Positions 46,913 to 55,186 of a stretch of DNA of 64,000 nt are shown here, piece by piece; position 1 is the stretch's first letter, and each line of letters starts with the position of its first letter. The notes under the pieces were generated by a model that worked only from the letters and a program-made list of their open reading frames with translations, did not search any database and was not told where the DNA came from. The position numbers and the translations under genes were made by a program. The DNA comes from Spirochaetales bacterium (GTDB taxonomy: Bacteria > Spirochaetota > Spirochaetia > SZUA-6 > RPPD01). The stretch spans positions 1 through 64,000 of the forward strand of contig JAFGGG010000030.1 in assembly GCA_016930675.1 (NCBI GenBank), given 5' to 3'.

Positions 46913-47560
46913 ATGAAAGATAAAATCCGTGTGTTTATTATCGAAGACGAATGGATGTGGAGCGAAGCGATCATCTCCGTATTAAAAAAGAGGAGTGATA
47001 TCCTGCTTTTGGGTGAGGCAAAGAGCGCGGAGGCGGGCCTTTTAAAGATCAAGGAACTACGGCCGGATATCATATTGATGGACATCAGACTTCAGGGCGG
47101 TTTAAGCGGAATCCAGGCCACGGCGGAGGTTGTCCGCACTACAAAACATACCAAAGTAATTGTTTTTACCATAGATCCGGATGAAGAGCATCTCTATGCG
47201 GCTATTAAAGCGGGCGCCGCAGGTTATCTTTTAAAAAAAGAAGTAAACGATCCTGAGATACTGATTAAAGCTATTTCGGAAGTACACAGGGGACAGGCCT
47301 TTATCACGCCGGCAGTTACCAGGAAGGTGCTGAACATCATTCGTGAGATAAAGAATCCGGATAACCGTTATAACCTCTCTAACAGAGAAAAAGAAATATT
47401 AAGGCATATGAGTGAGGGAAAACCGAATAAAGAAATTGCCTATGCTTTGGGAATACATGAGCGCACGGTCGCCAATCATATCAGCAATATCTTTCGCAAA
47501 CTGGAGGTGGGCAACAGGGTGGAGGCCGTAAAAAAGGCAAGGGATCAAAAGCTCCTCTGA
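46913..47560 (+). CDS. NarL/LuxR-family response regulator
   Basis: The receiver domain (about 4-120) has acidic residues in IIEDE, the phospho-accepting Asp in ILMDIRL (about 58) and the conserved Lys in GYLLKKE. The C-terminal LuxR helix-turn-helix (about 148-212) shows LSNREKEILRHMSEGKPNKE and TVANHISNIFRKL. It is the partner of the kinase just upstream. Paired inverted elements lie before this gene (46822-46853) and before the next one (47595-47626), suggesting autoregulation and control of the following exported proteins. Confidence 0.94.
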   Translation: MKDKIRVFIIEDEWMWSEAIISVLKKRSDILLLGEAKSAEAGLLKIKELRPDIILMDIRLQGGLSGIQATAEVVRTTKHTKVIVFTIDPDEEHLYAAIKAGAAGYLLKKEVNDPEILIKAISEVHRGQAFITPAVTRKVLNIIREIKNPDNRYNLSNREKEILRHMSEGKPNKEIAYALGIHERTVANHISNIFRKLEVGNRVEAVKKARDQKLL

Positions 47561-47594
47561 AATCGCGGTATGCCGTGATGGGTATAGGAATAAA

Positions 47595-47626
47595 TTACTA
47601 TAAAGATCATGACTATTTACTCATGA
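47595..47626 (+). promoter_or_regulatory. Regulatory element D before the EF-hand lipoprotein gene
   Basis: TTACTATAAAGA followed by TCATGA-N8-TCATGA repeats element A at 46822-46853 with 24 of 32 identical bases and the same 8-base spacing between CATGA and TCATG. It ends about 42 bases upstream of the next ATG. Confidence 0.55.
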
Positions 47627-47668
47627 AAAAGTAGGCCGCCGGGGGTACCATCTATAAAGGATAAAATT

Positions 47669-48217
47669 ATGAAAAAAAATAGTCCGTGTAGTTTAATAAT
47701 TTTTATTAATCTGATTTTTGCATTGTTCTGCTGTTCCGATAATCGGTTTTTAAAATATCAATTGACCGTTTATGATAGTTCTGAAAATAAAGCGGTAGTA
47801 CATTGTGAATTTACATGTGAGGATTCGAATGACGACGGCATTATTGAGATTGATGAGTTGATTGATTTTAACGAATCCGGTCCTCACTTGTTTTGGGATT
47901 TGGATAAAGAACATACCGAGGGCTGGCGCTCCGAGGTTGATATGAAGAACATGCCGGAGATCATAAATGGATTGAAAAATATAGATGTATTTCATTTTGA
48001 TATTAATGAGTATAACAGGGGAAAATATATTATCAACTATGAAACAGGTACGGGACACGACCTTGCCGTCGGAAAATATTTTTTTACGCGGATTGTAAAG
48101 ATTGGCAATAATGAGGAGCACATAAGAGTTATAAGTTGGATCGGTGACGAAGAGAGGGGGTTGGAAATGGTTGAGCTTAACTCTGAAAATCTGACCTTAA
48201 AGATAGAGAGGCGTTAA
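47669..48217 (+). CDS. Lipoprotein with a single EF-hand-type calcium loop
   Basis: A signal peptide ends in a lipobox-like ALFCC (Cys about 21-22). The mature domain starts with a beta strand pair and contains DSNDDGIIEIDE (52-63), a perfect 12-residue EF-hand loop with ligands at 1, 3, 5, 7 and 12. The remaining 110 residues are beta-rich with a conserved FHFDINEYNRGKYIINYET. It is a paralogue of the next gene. The location and calcium loop suggest an envelope protein stabilised or regulated by calcium. It follows the response regulator and element D. Confidence 0.75.
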   Translation: MKKNSPCSLIIFINLIFALFCCSDNRFLKYQLTVYDSSENKAVVHCEFTCEDSNDDGIIEIDELIDFNESGPHLFWDLDKEHTEGWRSEVDMKNMPEIINGLKNIDVFHFDINEYNRGKYIINYETGTGHDLAVGKYFFTRIVKIGNNEEHIRVISWIGDEERGLEMVELNSENLTLKIERR

Positions 48218-48261
48218 ATAGTATTGAGCTTGGGAATTTTTTATATAAAAAGGAGTATGTT

Positions 48262-48807
48262 ATGAAAAACGTTATAAAAGTTATTTTATTGTTTGGGAAT
48301 TTTCTGTTGTTAACGGCACACGGTTTCAGCGACGGCCCGGTAAGTGAATACAAACTTACGATTTACGGCGGCGGGAATGAAGCGTTAGTGACATGTGTAT
48401 TTTCCTGTCAGGATACAAACAATGACGGTATTATTGAAATAAGTGAATTGAAAGATTTTAAAGAGACAGGCAAGCATTTATATCCGGTAACTATCGCGGG
48501 ACAGTCGGGCGGCTGGCGTGCAGCAGTGGATGTGAAGAGTCTGCCTCCCATAATTCATGCAATTGAGGATGTTCGAATATTCCGGTTTAGCGTAAGTGAG
48601 TATGAAAAGGGGAATAGTGTTATAGACTATGAAACAAAGACTAAAAATTATTTACGGGTGGGAGCGTATTATTTCATGCGCATTGTAAGCATAGAGGAGC
48701 ACGGCAAAAAACTCAGTGTTTTCAGCTGGGTGGGAGACGGAAACCAGGGTCTGGAGCTGACCATGAGAGATACAAAAAATCTTACTCTAAAAATTGAAAA
48801 ACAATAA
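48262..48807 (+). CDS. Exported protein with a single EF-hand-type calcium loop
   Basis: This is a paralogue of the preceding gene, with the loop DTNNDGIIEISE (51-62) and matching segments GWRAAVDVKSLPPII, RFSVSEYEKGNSVIDYET and LTLKIEKQ. It has an ordinary signal peptide (ending near TAHGFS) instead of a lipobox, so one copy would be anchored and the other soluble in the periplasm. Function unknown. AAAAGGAG precedes the ATG. It sits 44 bases behind its paralogue and 23 bases before the next gene, suggesting one operon. Confidence 0.75.
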   Translation: MKNVIKVILLFGNFLLLTAHGFSDGPVSEYKLTIYGGGNEALVTCVFSCQDTNNDGIIEISELKDFKETGKHLYPVTIAGQSGGWRAAVDVKSLPPIIHAIEDVRIFRFSVSEYEKGNSVIDYETKTKNYLRVGAYYFMRIVSIEEHGKKLSVFSWVGDGNQGLELTMRDTKNLTLKIEKQ

Positions 48808-48830
48808 TTTAAATAATGAAGGAGAAATAC

Positions 48831-49547
48831 ATGAAAACAAATCAAGGCTTGGAGATAAAAGACGGCAAAATATTCATGAAAGAGGGTGAGGAAGTCCCCT
48901 TTTCGGACATTCGGGTGGTGTCCATGGTTCAGCGCGAAGGTTTGGACATGGCTCATTTTTTTTACAGCGGGGGCTCTTATTCATATGTCAATCTGGATTT
49001 GATCGATAATAAACAGGTAAAAGAGATTTATGATGTAATGATAAATTTGTGGGATGAGATGTCCAAGAACGCGAAACACGCGCCCTCGGAAAAGAAAAAG
49101 CTAAAAACGCTGGAAGCGTTTGGCTTGTATCTACAGGACTATCAAGGCAATACCATATACACCTCATTGCGTATGCTCAAAGAGACGGACAATATGGAAT
49201 TATTGACCAATCTTTATAATTCGCGTTCAGAGAGAAGAAAAAAAATAAAAGAATGGTTGTCCGCGGACCCCGTTATCGAACTGAAAAACGGAAAATTAAA
49301 GTTCAGCAAACAGGGCTGCCAGGTTAAAAAAAGGCTTATTTCATGGGATAAAGTACAGACCATCCAGTTCGAAAAGGTGAATTTTTCTACCCTTTTCTAT
49401 GTACTACCCGAAGGGGTAAGCGGCGGCATGTTCAGCTTTAAAAAGAGTTTTTACGCAATTAATATAAACGCCAAAGAAGCGTATATATACGGTGTGGAGT
49501 ATTTTTTTTGGAAAACCCTGGCCGATGAGAACTTTTTAGAGAAATAA
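48831..49547 (+). CDS. Cytoplasmic protein of unknown function
   Basis: This 238-residue protein lacks a signal peptide and has two similar halves. Each begins with a short beta stretch of the form (L/V)IEL/EIKDGKI(F/L)..: GLEIKDGKIFMKEGEEV near the N terminus and VIELKNGKLKFSKQG near 155. A repeated PH-like or SHOCT-like fold is therefore possible. AAGGAG six bases upstream supports the ATG at 48831 over one at 48816. It follows the EF-hand genes by 23 bases and may belong to the same operon. I cannot assign a function. Confidence 0.65.
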   Translation: MKTNQGLEIKDGKIFMKEGEEVPFSDIRVVSMVQREGLDMAHFFYSGGSYSYVNLDLIDNKQVKEIYDVMINLWDEMSKNAKHAPSEKKKLKTLEAFGLYLQDYQGNTIYTSLRMLKETDNMELLTNLYNSRSERRKKIKEWLSADPVIELKNGKLKFSKQGCQVKKRLISWDKVQTIQFEKVNFSTLFYVLPEGVSGGMFSFKKSFYAININAKEAYIYGVEYFFWKTLADENFLEK

Positions 49548-49581
49548 CCAGATCGTTTAAATAAAAAATATCCTCTTCGCA

Positions 49582-49610
49582 TTTACAATAACGCAAATAT
49601 GTTTTATACA
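49582..49610 (+). promoter_or_regulatory. Promoter of ilvD
   Basis: TTTACA (49582-49587), a 17-base spacer and TATACA (49605-49610) form a good housekeeping promoter about 40 bases before the ilvD ATG. I see no T-box or leader-peptide attenuator in the short leader. Confidence 0.6.
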
Positions 49611-49649
49611 AATAGAACTACCCAGTAAATATACAATGGAGGCGGAGTC

Positions 49650-51491
49650 ATGAATAAATTCAGAAGCAAAATTACCACGGAAGGAAGAACCAGGTCCGGC
49701 GCGCGTTCTTTATGGCGGGCTAACGGATTAAAGGATGAAGATTTCGGTAAACCCATTATTGCCATTGTCAACTCTTTTACTCAGTTTGTTCCGGGGCACG
49801 TGCATTTGCGTGAGATCGGTAAAATGGTCAAGGAGTATGTGGATCAGGCCGGCGGAGTGGGAGTTGAGTTCGATACGATTGCTATCGACGACGGTATCGC
49901 CATGGGGCATACCGGTATGCTTTACTCGCTGCCTTCCAGGGATCTGATCGCCGACAGTGTGGAGTACATGGTGCAGGCACATGTGGCCGATGCCATGATC
50001 TGCATTCCCAACTGCGATAAAATAATCCCCGGCATGCTCATGGCGGCCATGCGCTTGAATATCCCCTCTATCTTTGTCTCGGGCGGACCCATGGAAGCCG
50101 GTATTTACATGGGTAAAAAATATGATCTGATCGATGTGATGTTGATGGAGGGTGATGACGGTGTTTCGGATGAGGAGCTTCTGAAAATAGAAAAGGTGGG
50201 CTGCCCCACCTGCGGTAGCTGCAGCGGCATGTTTACCGCCAACTCCATGAACTGTCTTACGGAGGCTCTGGGCATGGGTCTGCCCTTTAACGGCACCTTG
50301 CTGGCAACGCATGTTTTAAGGAGGAACCTCTATCAAAAAGCGGCCAAGCGTATAGTTGCTATGGCCAAGGAATATTATGAGCAGGGAAACGATAAGGTTT
50401 TACCGCGTTCCATCGCCACGAAACAGGCTTTTGAAAACGCCATGAGTCTGGATATTGCCATGGGCGGATCGACAAATACCGTACTCCATCTGCTGGCGGT
50501 CGCGCAGGAAGCGGAGGTGGATTTTAGCATGAAAAATATTGACGCGCTTTCCCGCAAGGTTCCTAATATTTGTAAGGTAGCCCCTTCCTCCCACTATCAT
50601 GTGGAAGACGTGAACAGAGCCGGCGGCATTTTCGCTATTCTTGGTGAACTGGATAAGGCGGGGCTTATAAATCGAGAGGCAATTACCGCCTCCGGAACCA
50701 CAATCTATCAATCCATAAAAGAGCATGATATCAACGGCGGTTATCCTGAACTTACAACTGAAGCCAAAACAATGGCATTAGCCGCTCCCAGCGGTAAAAG
50801 GACGACCGAGGGCATGTCTCAAGATACCACATATGGCGAAGCGGATGTGGATAGAGTAAACGGTTGTATCCGCGATGTTGAGCATGCCTACAATAAAGAA
50901 GGCGGTTTGGCTGTGCTTTACGGGAATATCGCCTTAAACGGCTCCATTGTTAAAACAGCGGGTGTAGATGAGTCGATTTATAAGTTTAAAGGCAAGGCTA
51001 TTGTGTTCGATTCTCAGGAACAGGCGGTGGAGGCAATCCTGGCCAATAAAATACAGGCAGGACAGATAGTAGTGATAAGATACGAAGGCCCTGCGGGCGG
51101 ACCGGGTATGCAGGAGATGCTCTATCCTACTACGTATTTGAAATCCAAAAAACTGGGTAAAGTATGCGCTTTATTGACCGACGGCAGGTTTTCAGGCGGT
51201 ACTGCGGGGCTTAGTATCGGTCATATATCACCGGAGGCCGCAGCGGGCGGTCTGATCGGTCTGGTTGAAGACGGCGATGAGATTGAAATAGACATACCGA
51301 ATAGAAAAATAGAGCTTGATGTACCGGCCGCAACGCTTGGAGCGCGTAAGACTGAAATACAGAAAACAGGCGGCTTTAAACCGAAAAGAGACCGTACGGT
51401 CTCCAACGCGCTTAAACTTTACGGTATGTTTGCCACCAGCGCGGACAAGGGCGCAGTAAGAGACTGGGCAAAAGTTTCGAGTTGCAGCTAA
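49650..51491 (+). CDS. ilvD: Dihydroxy-acid dehydratase
   Basis: IlvD dehydrates dihydroxy acids to 2-keto acids in valine, leucine and isoleucine synthesis, using an iron-sulfur cluster. The 613-residue length, the cluster cysteines in [10 protein letters not shown] and [15 protein letters not shown], and the C-terminal [20 protein letters not shown] motif are typical. GGAGGCGGAG precedes the ATG. No other branched-chain genes are adjacent. This is ordinary housekeeping content next to accessory genes. Confidence 0.97.
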   Translation: MNKFRSKITTEGRTRSGARSLWRANGLKDEDFGKPIIAIVNSFTQFVPGHVHLREIGKMVKEYVDQAGGVGVEFDTIAIDDGIAMGHTGMLYSLPSRDLIADSVEYMVQAHVADAMICIPNCDKIIPGMLMAAMRLNIPSIFVSGGPMEAGIYMGKKYDLIDVMLMEGDDGVSDEELLKIEKVGCPTCGSCSGMFTANSMNCLTEALGMGLPFNGTLLATHVLRRNLYQKAAKRIVAMAKEYYEQGNDKVLPRSIATKQAFENAMSLDIAMGGSTNTVLHLLAVAQEAEVDFSMKNIDALSRKVPNICKVAPSSHYHVEDVNRAGGIFAILGELDKAGLINREAITASGTTIYQSIKEHDINGGYPELTTEAKTMALAAPSGKRTTEGMSQDTTYGEADVDRVNGCIRDVEHAYNKEGGLAVLYGNIALNGSIVKTAGVDESIYKFKGKAIVFDSQEQAVEAILANKIQAGQIVVIRYEGPAGGPGMQEMLYPTTYLKSKKLGKVCALLTDGRFSGGTAGLSIGHISPEAAAGGLIGLVEDGDEIEIDIPNRKIELDVPAATLGARKTEIQKTGGFKPKRDRTVSNALKLYGMFATSADKGAVRDWAKVSSCS

Positions 51492-51543
51492 GAGTTTTTT
51501 ATATTAATAATCCCGAAGGCTAAGTAAAATAACTGCTTAAACC

Positions 51544-51594
51544 TGACAATATGTTGTCATTTATAATTTATATAATGAATTAAGAAATTCTTAA
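51544..51594 (+). promoter_or_regulatory. Two perfect palindromes upstream of the GyrI-like gene
   Basis: TGACAATATGTTGTCA (51544-51559) and TTAAGAAATTCTTAA (51580-51594) are both perfect inverted repeats. The second abuts the Shine-Dalgarno AAGGAG at 51593-51598. Between them is TATAATTTATATAAT, a likely -10 region. This looks like an operator pair, or an operator plus a hairpin that masks the ribosome binding site. Confidence 0.5.
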
Positions 51595-51603
51595 GGAGAT
51601 TAT

Positions 51604-52062
51604 ATGAATTATAAAGAAGTTCACAAACCAGAGATGAAAATTGTAGGGATAAGTTTAAAAACCACCAATGAAAATGGAAAAAGCAGCATAGATCAGCCGG
51701 CCTTTTGGCATTATTTTATTAATAATAACATTCAGGAAAAAATACCAAATAAAGTTAATCCTACTAATATAATGGGTGTTTATACTGATTATGTAGGGGA
51801 TTATACAAAGCCCTTTACGTTTATTATCGGTTTTGAAGTATCGTGTTTTGCTACTGTTCCTAAAGGAATGGTATCGGTAAATATAATGGCGGGTAGATAT
51901 GCTTTATTCACAGGTAAAGGTAAAGATAATGTGGAAAAAGTTACCAATACCTGGGAAAAAATATGGCAGTCAGATATTAAAAGATGCTATAAAACAGATT
52001 TTGAAGTATACGATCTAACCGATAAAAAAGCCGACGTTGAAATCTATATTGGTTTCGATTGA
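51604..52062 (+). CDS. GyrI-like / AraC effector-binding domain protein
   Basis: This 152-residue protein is a stand-alone effector-binding domain of the BmrR/Rob/GyrI type. It has the usual N-terminal MKIVGISLKTT strand, the central MGVYTDYVGDYTKPFTFIIGFEV segment and the C-terminal acidic strand ADVEIYIGF. Such domains bind small hydrophobic or cationic ligands, and some inhibit DNA gyrase. There is no DNA-binding domain. A good Shine-Dalgarno sequence and two palindromes lie upstream, so its expression appears to be controlled. Confidence 0.85.
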   Translation: MNYKEVHKPEMKIVGISLKTTNENGKSSIDQPAFWHYFINNNIQEKIPNKVNPTNIMGVYTDYVGDYTKPFTFIIGFEVSCFATVPKGMVSVNIMAGRYALFTGKGKDNVEKVTNTWEKIWQSDIKRCYKTDFEVYDLTDKKADVEIYIGFD

Positions 52063-52108
52063 TTTTTCTGCATCTAATGGACATCTTAAGCAGAATGATA
52101 CGTAGACT

Positions 52109-52867
52109 TTAGGCACCGTAATCCACATCCGAGCTGCCCGGATCGAACTGATCAAATTCACTTGGATAGGATAAAAACGCTCTGATATAACCATCAATAA
52201 CTATCAGGTAGAAGCTTTTTATGGTTAAGGTCTCAATCTCTGCGGGTTTATTGAACTCAATATAAACAATATTCCCGAATATCTCATACGTGCCTTTTTC
52301 AGAGCCGGCTCGCCAATTGATAGTGACTCTTCCGTTTGCATTAAAGCGTATCGAAGCAATGCTAAAATACGGAACATATGAGTTTCCCGTTTCCCAGGAT
52401 TCTTCCTCTATAAGTATTTCACGTATGGAGGTACTGTTACTATCGGGTTTGAAATCGTTAAGAGTCGGTCCCTCCGCATAAGGATCTGTCTGGTGCTCAT
52501 CCATTTTTTCCCGATACCACTTCAAATCCGGGTCAGTGAAGTATTTTGTCCGGTAGTTAGCTCTCAACCGCATACTGATGAGCAGATGTTTGGTAATATC
52601 CCATTCATAATCAGACCATTTTTTTTCGTCCTGCGCGCATAACAAGGATAGAACACAAGCATAATTATAGTGAGGGTAAACATAATCGGGATCTTTTTCA
52701 AACGAAGCACGGAAGTAATCAAGCGATTCAACATATTTTTTTTGTTCGTATAATTGATAGCCGAGAGTGTTCAATTCAACAGCACTCAGGCTTTTATCCA
52801 CTTCTGCGTTAAGAAGAGAAAAACTGATACATATTACTATAAAAACTAATGAGGATATTTTTACCAA
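52109..52867 (-). CDS. Exported protein with a TPR-like segment
   Basis: A signal peptide (about 1-21) precedes two TPR-like helical hairpins (about 28-80; NTLGYQLYEQKKYVESLDYF and YPHYNYACVL). The C-terminal domain (about 150-252) is unique and beta-rich, with RVTINWRAGSEKGTYEIFG. The start is TTG, preceded by AAGGA. It follows the helical exported protein by 12 bases on the same strand. Probably a periplasmic scaffold, but without family assignment. Confidence 0.72.
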   Translation of the reverse strand: MVKISSLVFIVICISFSLLNAEVDKSLSAVELNTLGYQLYEQKKYVESLDYFRASFEKDPDYVYPHYNYACVLSLLCAQDEKKWSDYEWDITKHLLISMRLRANYRTKYFTDPDLKWYREKMDEHQTDPYAEGPTLNDFKPDSNSTSIREILIEEESWETGNSYVPYFSIASIRFNANGRVTINWRAGSEKGTYEIFGNIVYIEFNKPAEIETLTIKSFYLIVIDGYIRAFLSYPSEFDQFDPGSSDVDYGA

Positions 52868-52879
52868 AATGCGCTTTCC

Positions 52880-53467
52880 TTATGATTGAAAAATCTCGTT
52901 CTTTATATCAGCACTGTCCTTTTTATATTTGTCCGGCAGCTCGGATAGCATCTTTTCATAAATATCAAATAAGAATTTTTTTGCTCTTTTGCAGTTTGCC
53001 ACGGCTTCTGAATATTTCTTTTGTTTTACCTGGGTTCTGGCGGAATCCAGGTAGTGATTTGCTTTGGTAAATGCTTCCAGTACATAGGAATCGCTGACAA
53101 ACTCTGCCAGTTCAACGGATATCTCGTCGATTAAGTCTTGGGTACGCTTGATGTATTTTTCAGCAAGACTCTTGTAAAGATCGGTTTGTATGGCGAGGTA
53201 CTGGTTGAATTTGGCCTTGGCATCGGCATATTTGGCCTGAGCAATTTTGGCTTTTCCCATTTTGATTATATTCAGGCCTTCCTCGAATTTGGCCAGATCA
53301 TTGCTGTCGCCGAAGTTTTTCAACGGTACGTCAATCAGTTTTACACCATCGTCGCATTGTTTCATCAGGGCCTGGGCCTCAGATTTTTCACTGGCGAATA
53401 AATAGCCCGCGCAGAAAACACAGATTACGACGCACGCAATTATTATAAAACAGGACCGGTTTTTCAT
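52880..53467 (-). CDS. Exported helical protein of unknown function
   Basis: A signal peptide (about 1-26, ending FASE) is followed by about 165 residues of predicted helix rich in Ala, Lys and Glu, with repeated KYADAKAKFNQYL and KYSEAVANCKRAKKFL segments that resemble TPR or coiled-coil helices. AAGGAG precedes the ATG. The gene is just upstream of the TPR-like exported protein and is probably co-transcribed with it. Function unknown; an envelope scaffold is plausible. Confidence 0.7.
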   Translation of the reverse strand: MKNRSCFIIIACVVICVFCAGYLFASEKSEAQALMKQCDDGVKLIDVPLKNFGDSNDLAKFEEGLNIIKMGKAKIAQAKYADAKAKFNQYLAIQTDLYKSLAEKYIKRTQDLIDEISVELAEFVSDSYVLEAFTKANHYLDSARTQVKQKKYSEAVANCKRAKKFLFDIYEKMLSELPDKYKKDSADIKNEIFQS

Positions 53468-53578
53468 ATGTTACTCCTTCACGTTTAATATGCTTTTTAT
53501 GATATGCAGATTTTTATACTGCTGTCAATGCCGGTTTCAATTCATTATCTTACATTCATAATAACTATACTACATATA

Positions 53579-54061
53579 TCAGTATTTTTCATTTATAAAC
53601 CTCTTTAATCTTATTCTGTTAAATCTTTGAGTCAAGATACAGGGTACATTGACCGCCAGTGCGTAGACTATCATGATAATCCCGACAAAAATGAAATTCC
53701 ACAAAAAAAATACAGGTGAAACAAAAAAAACAAGCCAATGAGTTAATTCCGCTCTGCAAGTTTCCCGAACAAAGGTGTTGAGATAAGACAGACTAGAATT
53801 CTTCATTCTTGATTTATGAAATCCTTTTTTAAAAAAGACGGCTCCGTCAGGTAACAATCCTTTCCAGTTTTTTATTTTGAATATTTTTTTATAAATTTGT
53901 CCTGATTTCTCCCAACTTCTTTCTTTATACAGCCATGCTTTTTCTTTGAACAAGGTGACGGGAATGCGATAGGTAAGATAGGATATACCTAAATGTATGA
54001 TTAACCAGACGAGAATATCGATAATAATTGTCAGGAATGTGGATACATATAATATTCGCAT
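53579..54061 (-). CDS. CrtO-like acyltransferase (glycosyl-diaponeurosporenoate type)
   Basis: This 160-residue membrane protein has hydrophobic segments at about 10-32 and 105-145 and the family motif region YKKIFKIKNWKGLLPDGAVFF and FVRETCRAELTHWL. Staphylococcal CrtO transfers a fatty acyl group to the glucose of glycosyl diaponeurosporenoate in staphyloxanthin synthesis. Homologues occur widely next to CrtQ-type transferases without carotenoid genes, so the real lipid acceptor here may be different. It starts one base after the CrtQ-like stop codon. Confidence 0.85.
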   Translation of the reverse strand: MRILYVSTFLTIIIDILVWLIIHLGISYLTYRIPVTLFKEKAWLYKERSWEKSGQIYKKIFKIKNWKGLLPDGAVFFKKGFHKSRMKNSSLSYLNTFVRETCRAELTHWLVFFVSPVFFLWNFIFVGIIMIVYALAVNVPCILTQRFNRIRLKRFINEKY

Positions 54062-54062
54062 A

Positions 54063-55163
54063 TTATTTCTTTACTGTAATTTTTCGATCTTTCCAGCTGG
54101 CCTTTCCTTGTATAATACTATGATAAAAGGATTTTGCATAAACAAAAAAGAAAAATAATAACGGCGCCGGATAGAACAATGCCGTTAAAAAATGAAAATT
54201 GCCAACCTTCCTTGCCATCCAGTAAATCTGGACGGAGTATAATAAATAGAGGGTGAGTGATAAACTAAATGTTAAGATGTTAAAGGAAAGCGAGTGGATA
54301 ATGCCCAATCTCACCGCTCCCACACTCCCGGAAATCCACAAGATTATCATTATCAAAAGGGGTAAAAATGTGGCACGGGATCCCGAAAAAAAGCCTTTAC
54401 TCCAGCCTTGGATAAGATGTTTTAAACCGCCCGGGTACATGCGAAAGGAAAAGCTGTTTTTGCCGCAGTAGTATTTGATTTTTTCGTTACGCTCTATTAA
54501 ATACTGTCCCAGCTTGAGATTTTCCATGATATTGTTTTTTATTTCCTTGCGGGTAAATGAGTTTAAATAGGTTTTTTTGTCAATTAAAATACAGGGACCA
54601 AAAAGACCGGCGGGTTTTATTTTTTTACCGAATATGGTAAAAGCCCCGAAGCCGCCGGTTAACACAATATTGAGAAAGAGAGAGAACTGCTCGTATAATT
54701 TTTTTATTTTATGGAAGGGTTGTATGGTTACTGTTCCCGGATTATTCTTGTAGGAGGAGATAATTCTTTCCAAGCCGCCGGGTTCGATTTCAACATCCGC
54801 ATCAAGAAATAGTAACAGATCGTTTTGCGCTGATTGCGCCCCATTATAACAGGCCCAGTTTTTCCCCGTCCATTTGTACGGCAGTTCTTTTAGGATGATT
54901 ACCCTGGCGTCGTTGTGCGCGGCAATTTCCGCGGTCTTGTCATCCGAGCAATCATCAACGACAATTACCTCATGCGGTTGAATTTTTTGCGCTTTAATGG
55001 TCTCAAGCAGCCGCTTAATATTTTTTTCTTCGTTTCTGGCAGGGATTATTATTGAAAAGCGTATGTGCTTATTGCATTGTTGTGAGTTATCAAGAGTATT
55101 AATCTTGAACAAAAAAAGGAATCCCAATATCCATAAAAGATAATGTATGAAAATTATTTCCAT
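54063..55163 (-). CDS. CrtQ-like glycosyltransferase family 2 protein
   Basis: A GT2 catalytic domain (SIIIPARNEEKNIKRLL at about 37; VVDDCSDDKT; FLDADVEIEPGGL) lies between an N-terminal membrane anchor (about 4-21) and C-terminal helices (about 260-345). The layout and the KRWTGKNWACYNGA-like acceptor loop (YKWTGKNWACYNGA) match CrtQ, the diaponeurosporenoate glucosyltransferase. No diapophytoene synthase or desaturase is in the window, so the acceptor is uncertain. It is paired with the CrtO-like gene and starts 23 bases after the broken GH12 gene. Confidence 0.87.
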   Translation of the reverse strand: MEIIFIHYLLWILGFLFLFKINTLDNSQQCNKHIRFSIIIPARNEEKNIKRLLETIKAQKIQPHEVIVVDDCSDDKTAEIAAHNDARVIILKELPYKWTGKNWACYNGAQSAQNDLLLFLDADVEIEPGGLERIISSYKNNPGTVTIQPFHKIKKLYEQFSLFLNIVLTGGFGAFTIFGKKIKPAGLFGPCILIDKKTYLNSFTRKEIKNNIMENLKLGQYLIERNEKIKYYCGKNSFSFRMYPGGLKHLIQGWSKGFFSGSRATFLPLLIMIILWISGSVGAVRLGIIHSLSFNILTFSLSLTLYLLYSVQIYWMARKVGNFHFLTALFYPAPLLFFFFVYAKSFYHSIIQGKASWKDRKITVKK

Positions 55164-55186
55164 ATGCCGTAACGAAAGCTTATCCT

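Noticed and set aside
49728-50312. 194-codon open frame antisense to ilvD
   Set aside because: It is a shadow of a strongly conserved gene, has no ribosome site of note and its protein shows no domain.
53579-55163. A staphyloxanthin biosynthesis cluster
   Set aside because: Only the two tailoring-type enzymes are present. Without synthase and desaturase genes the product cannot be claimed.
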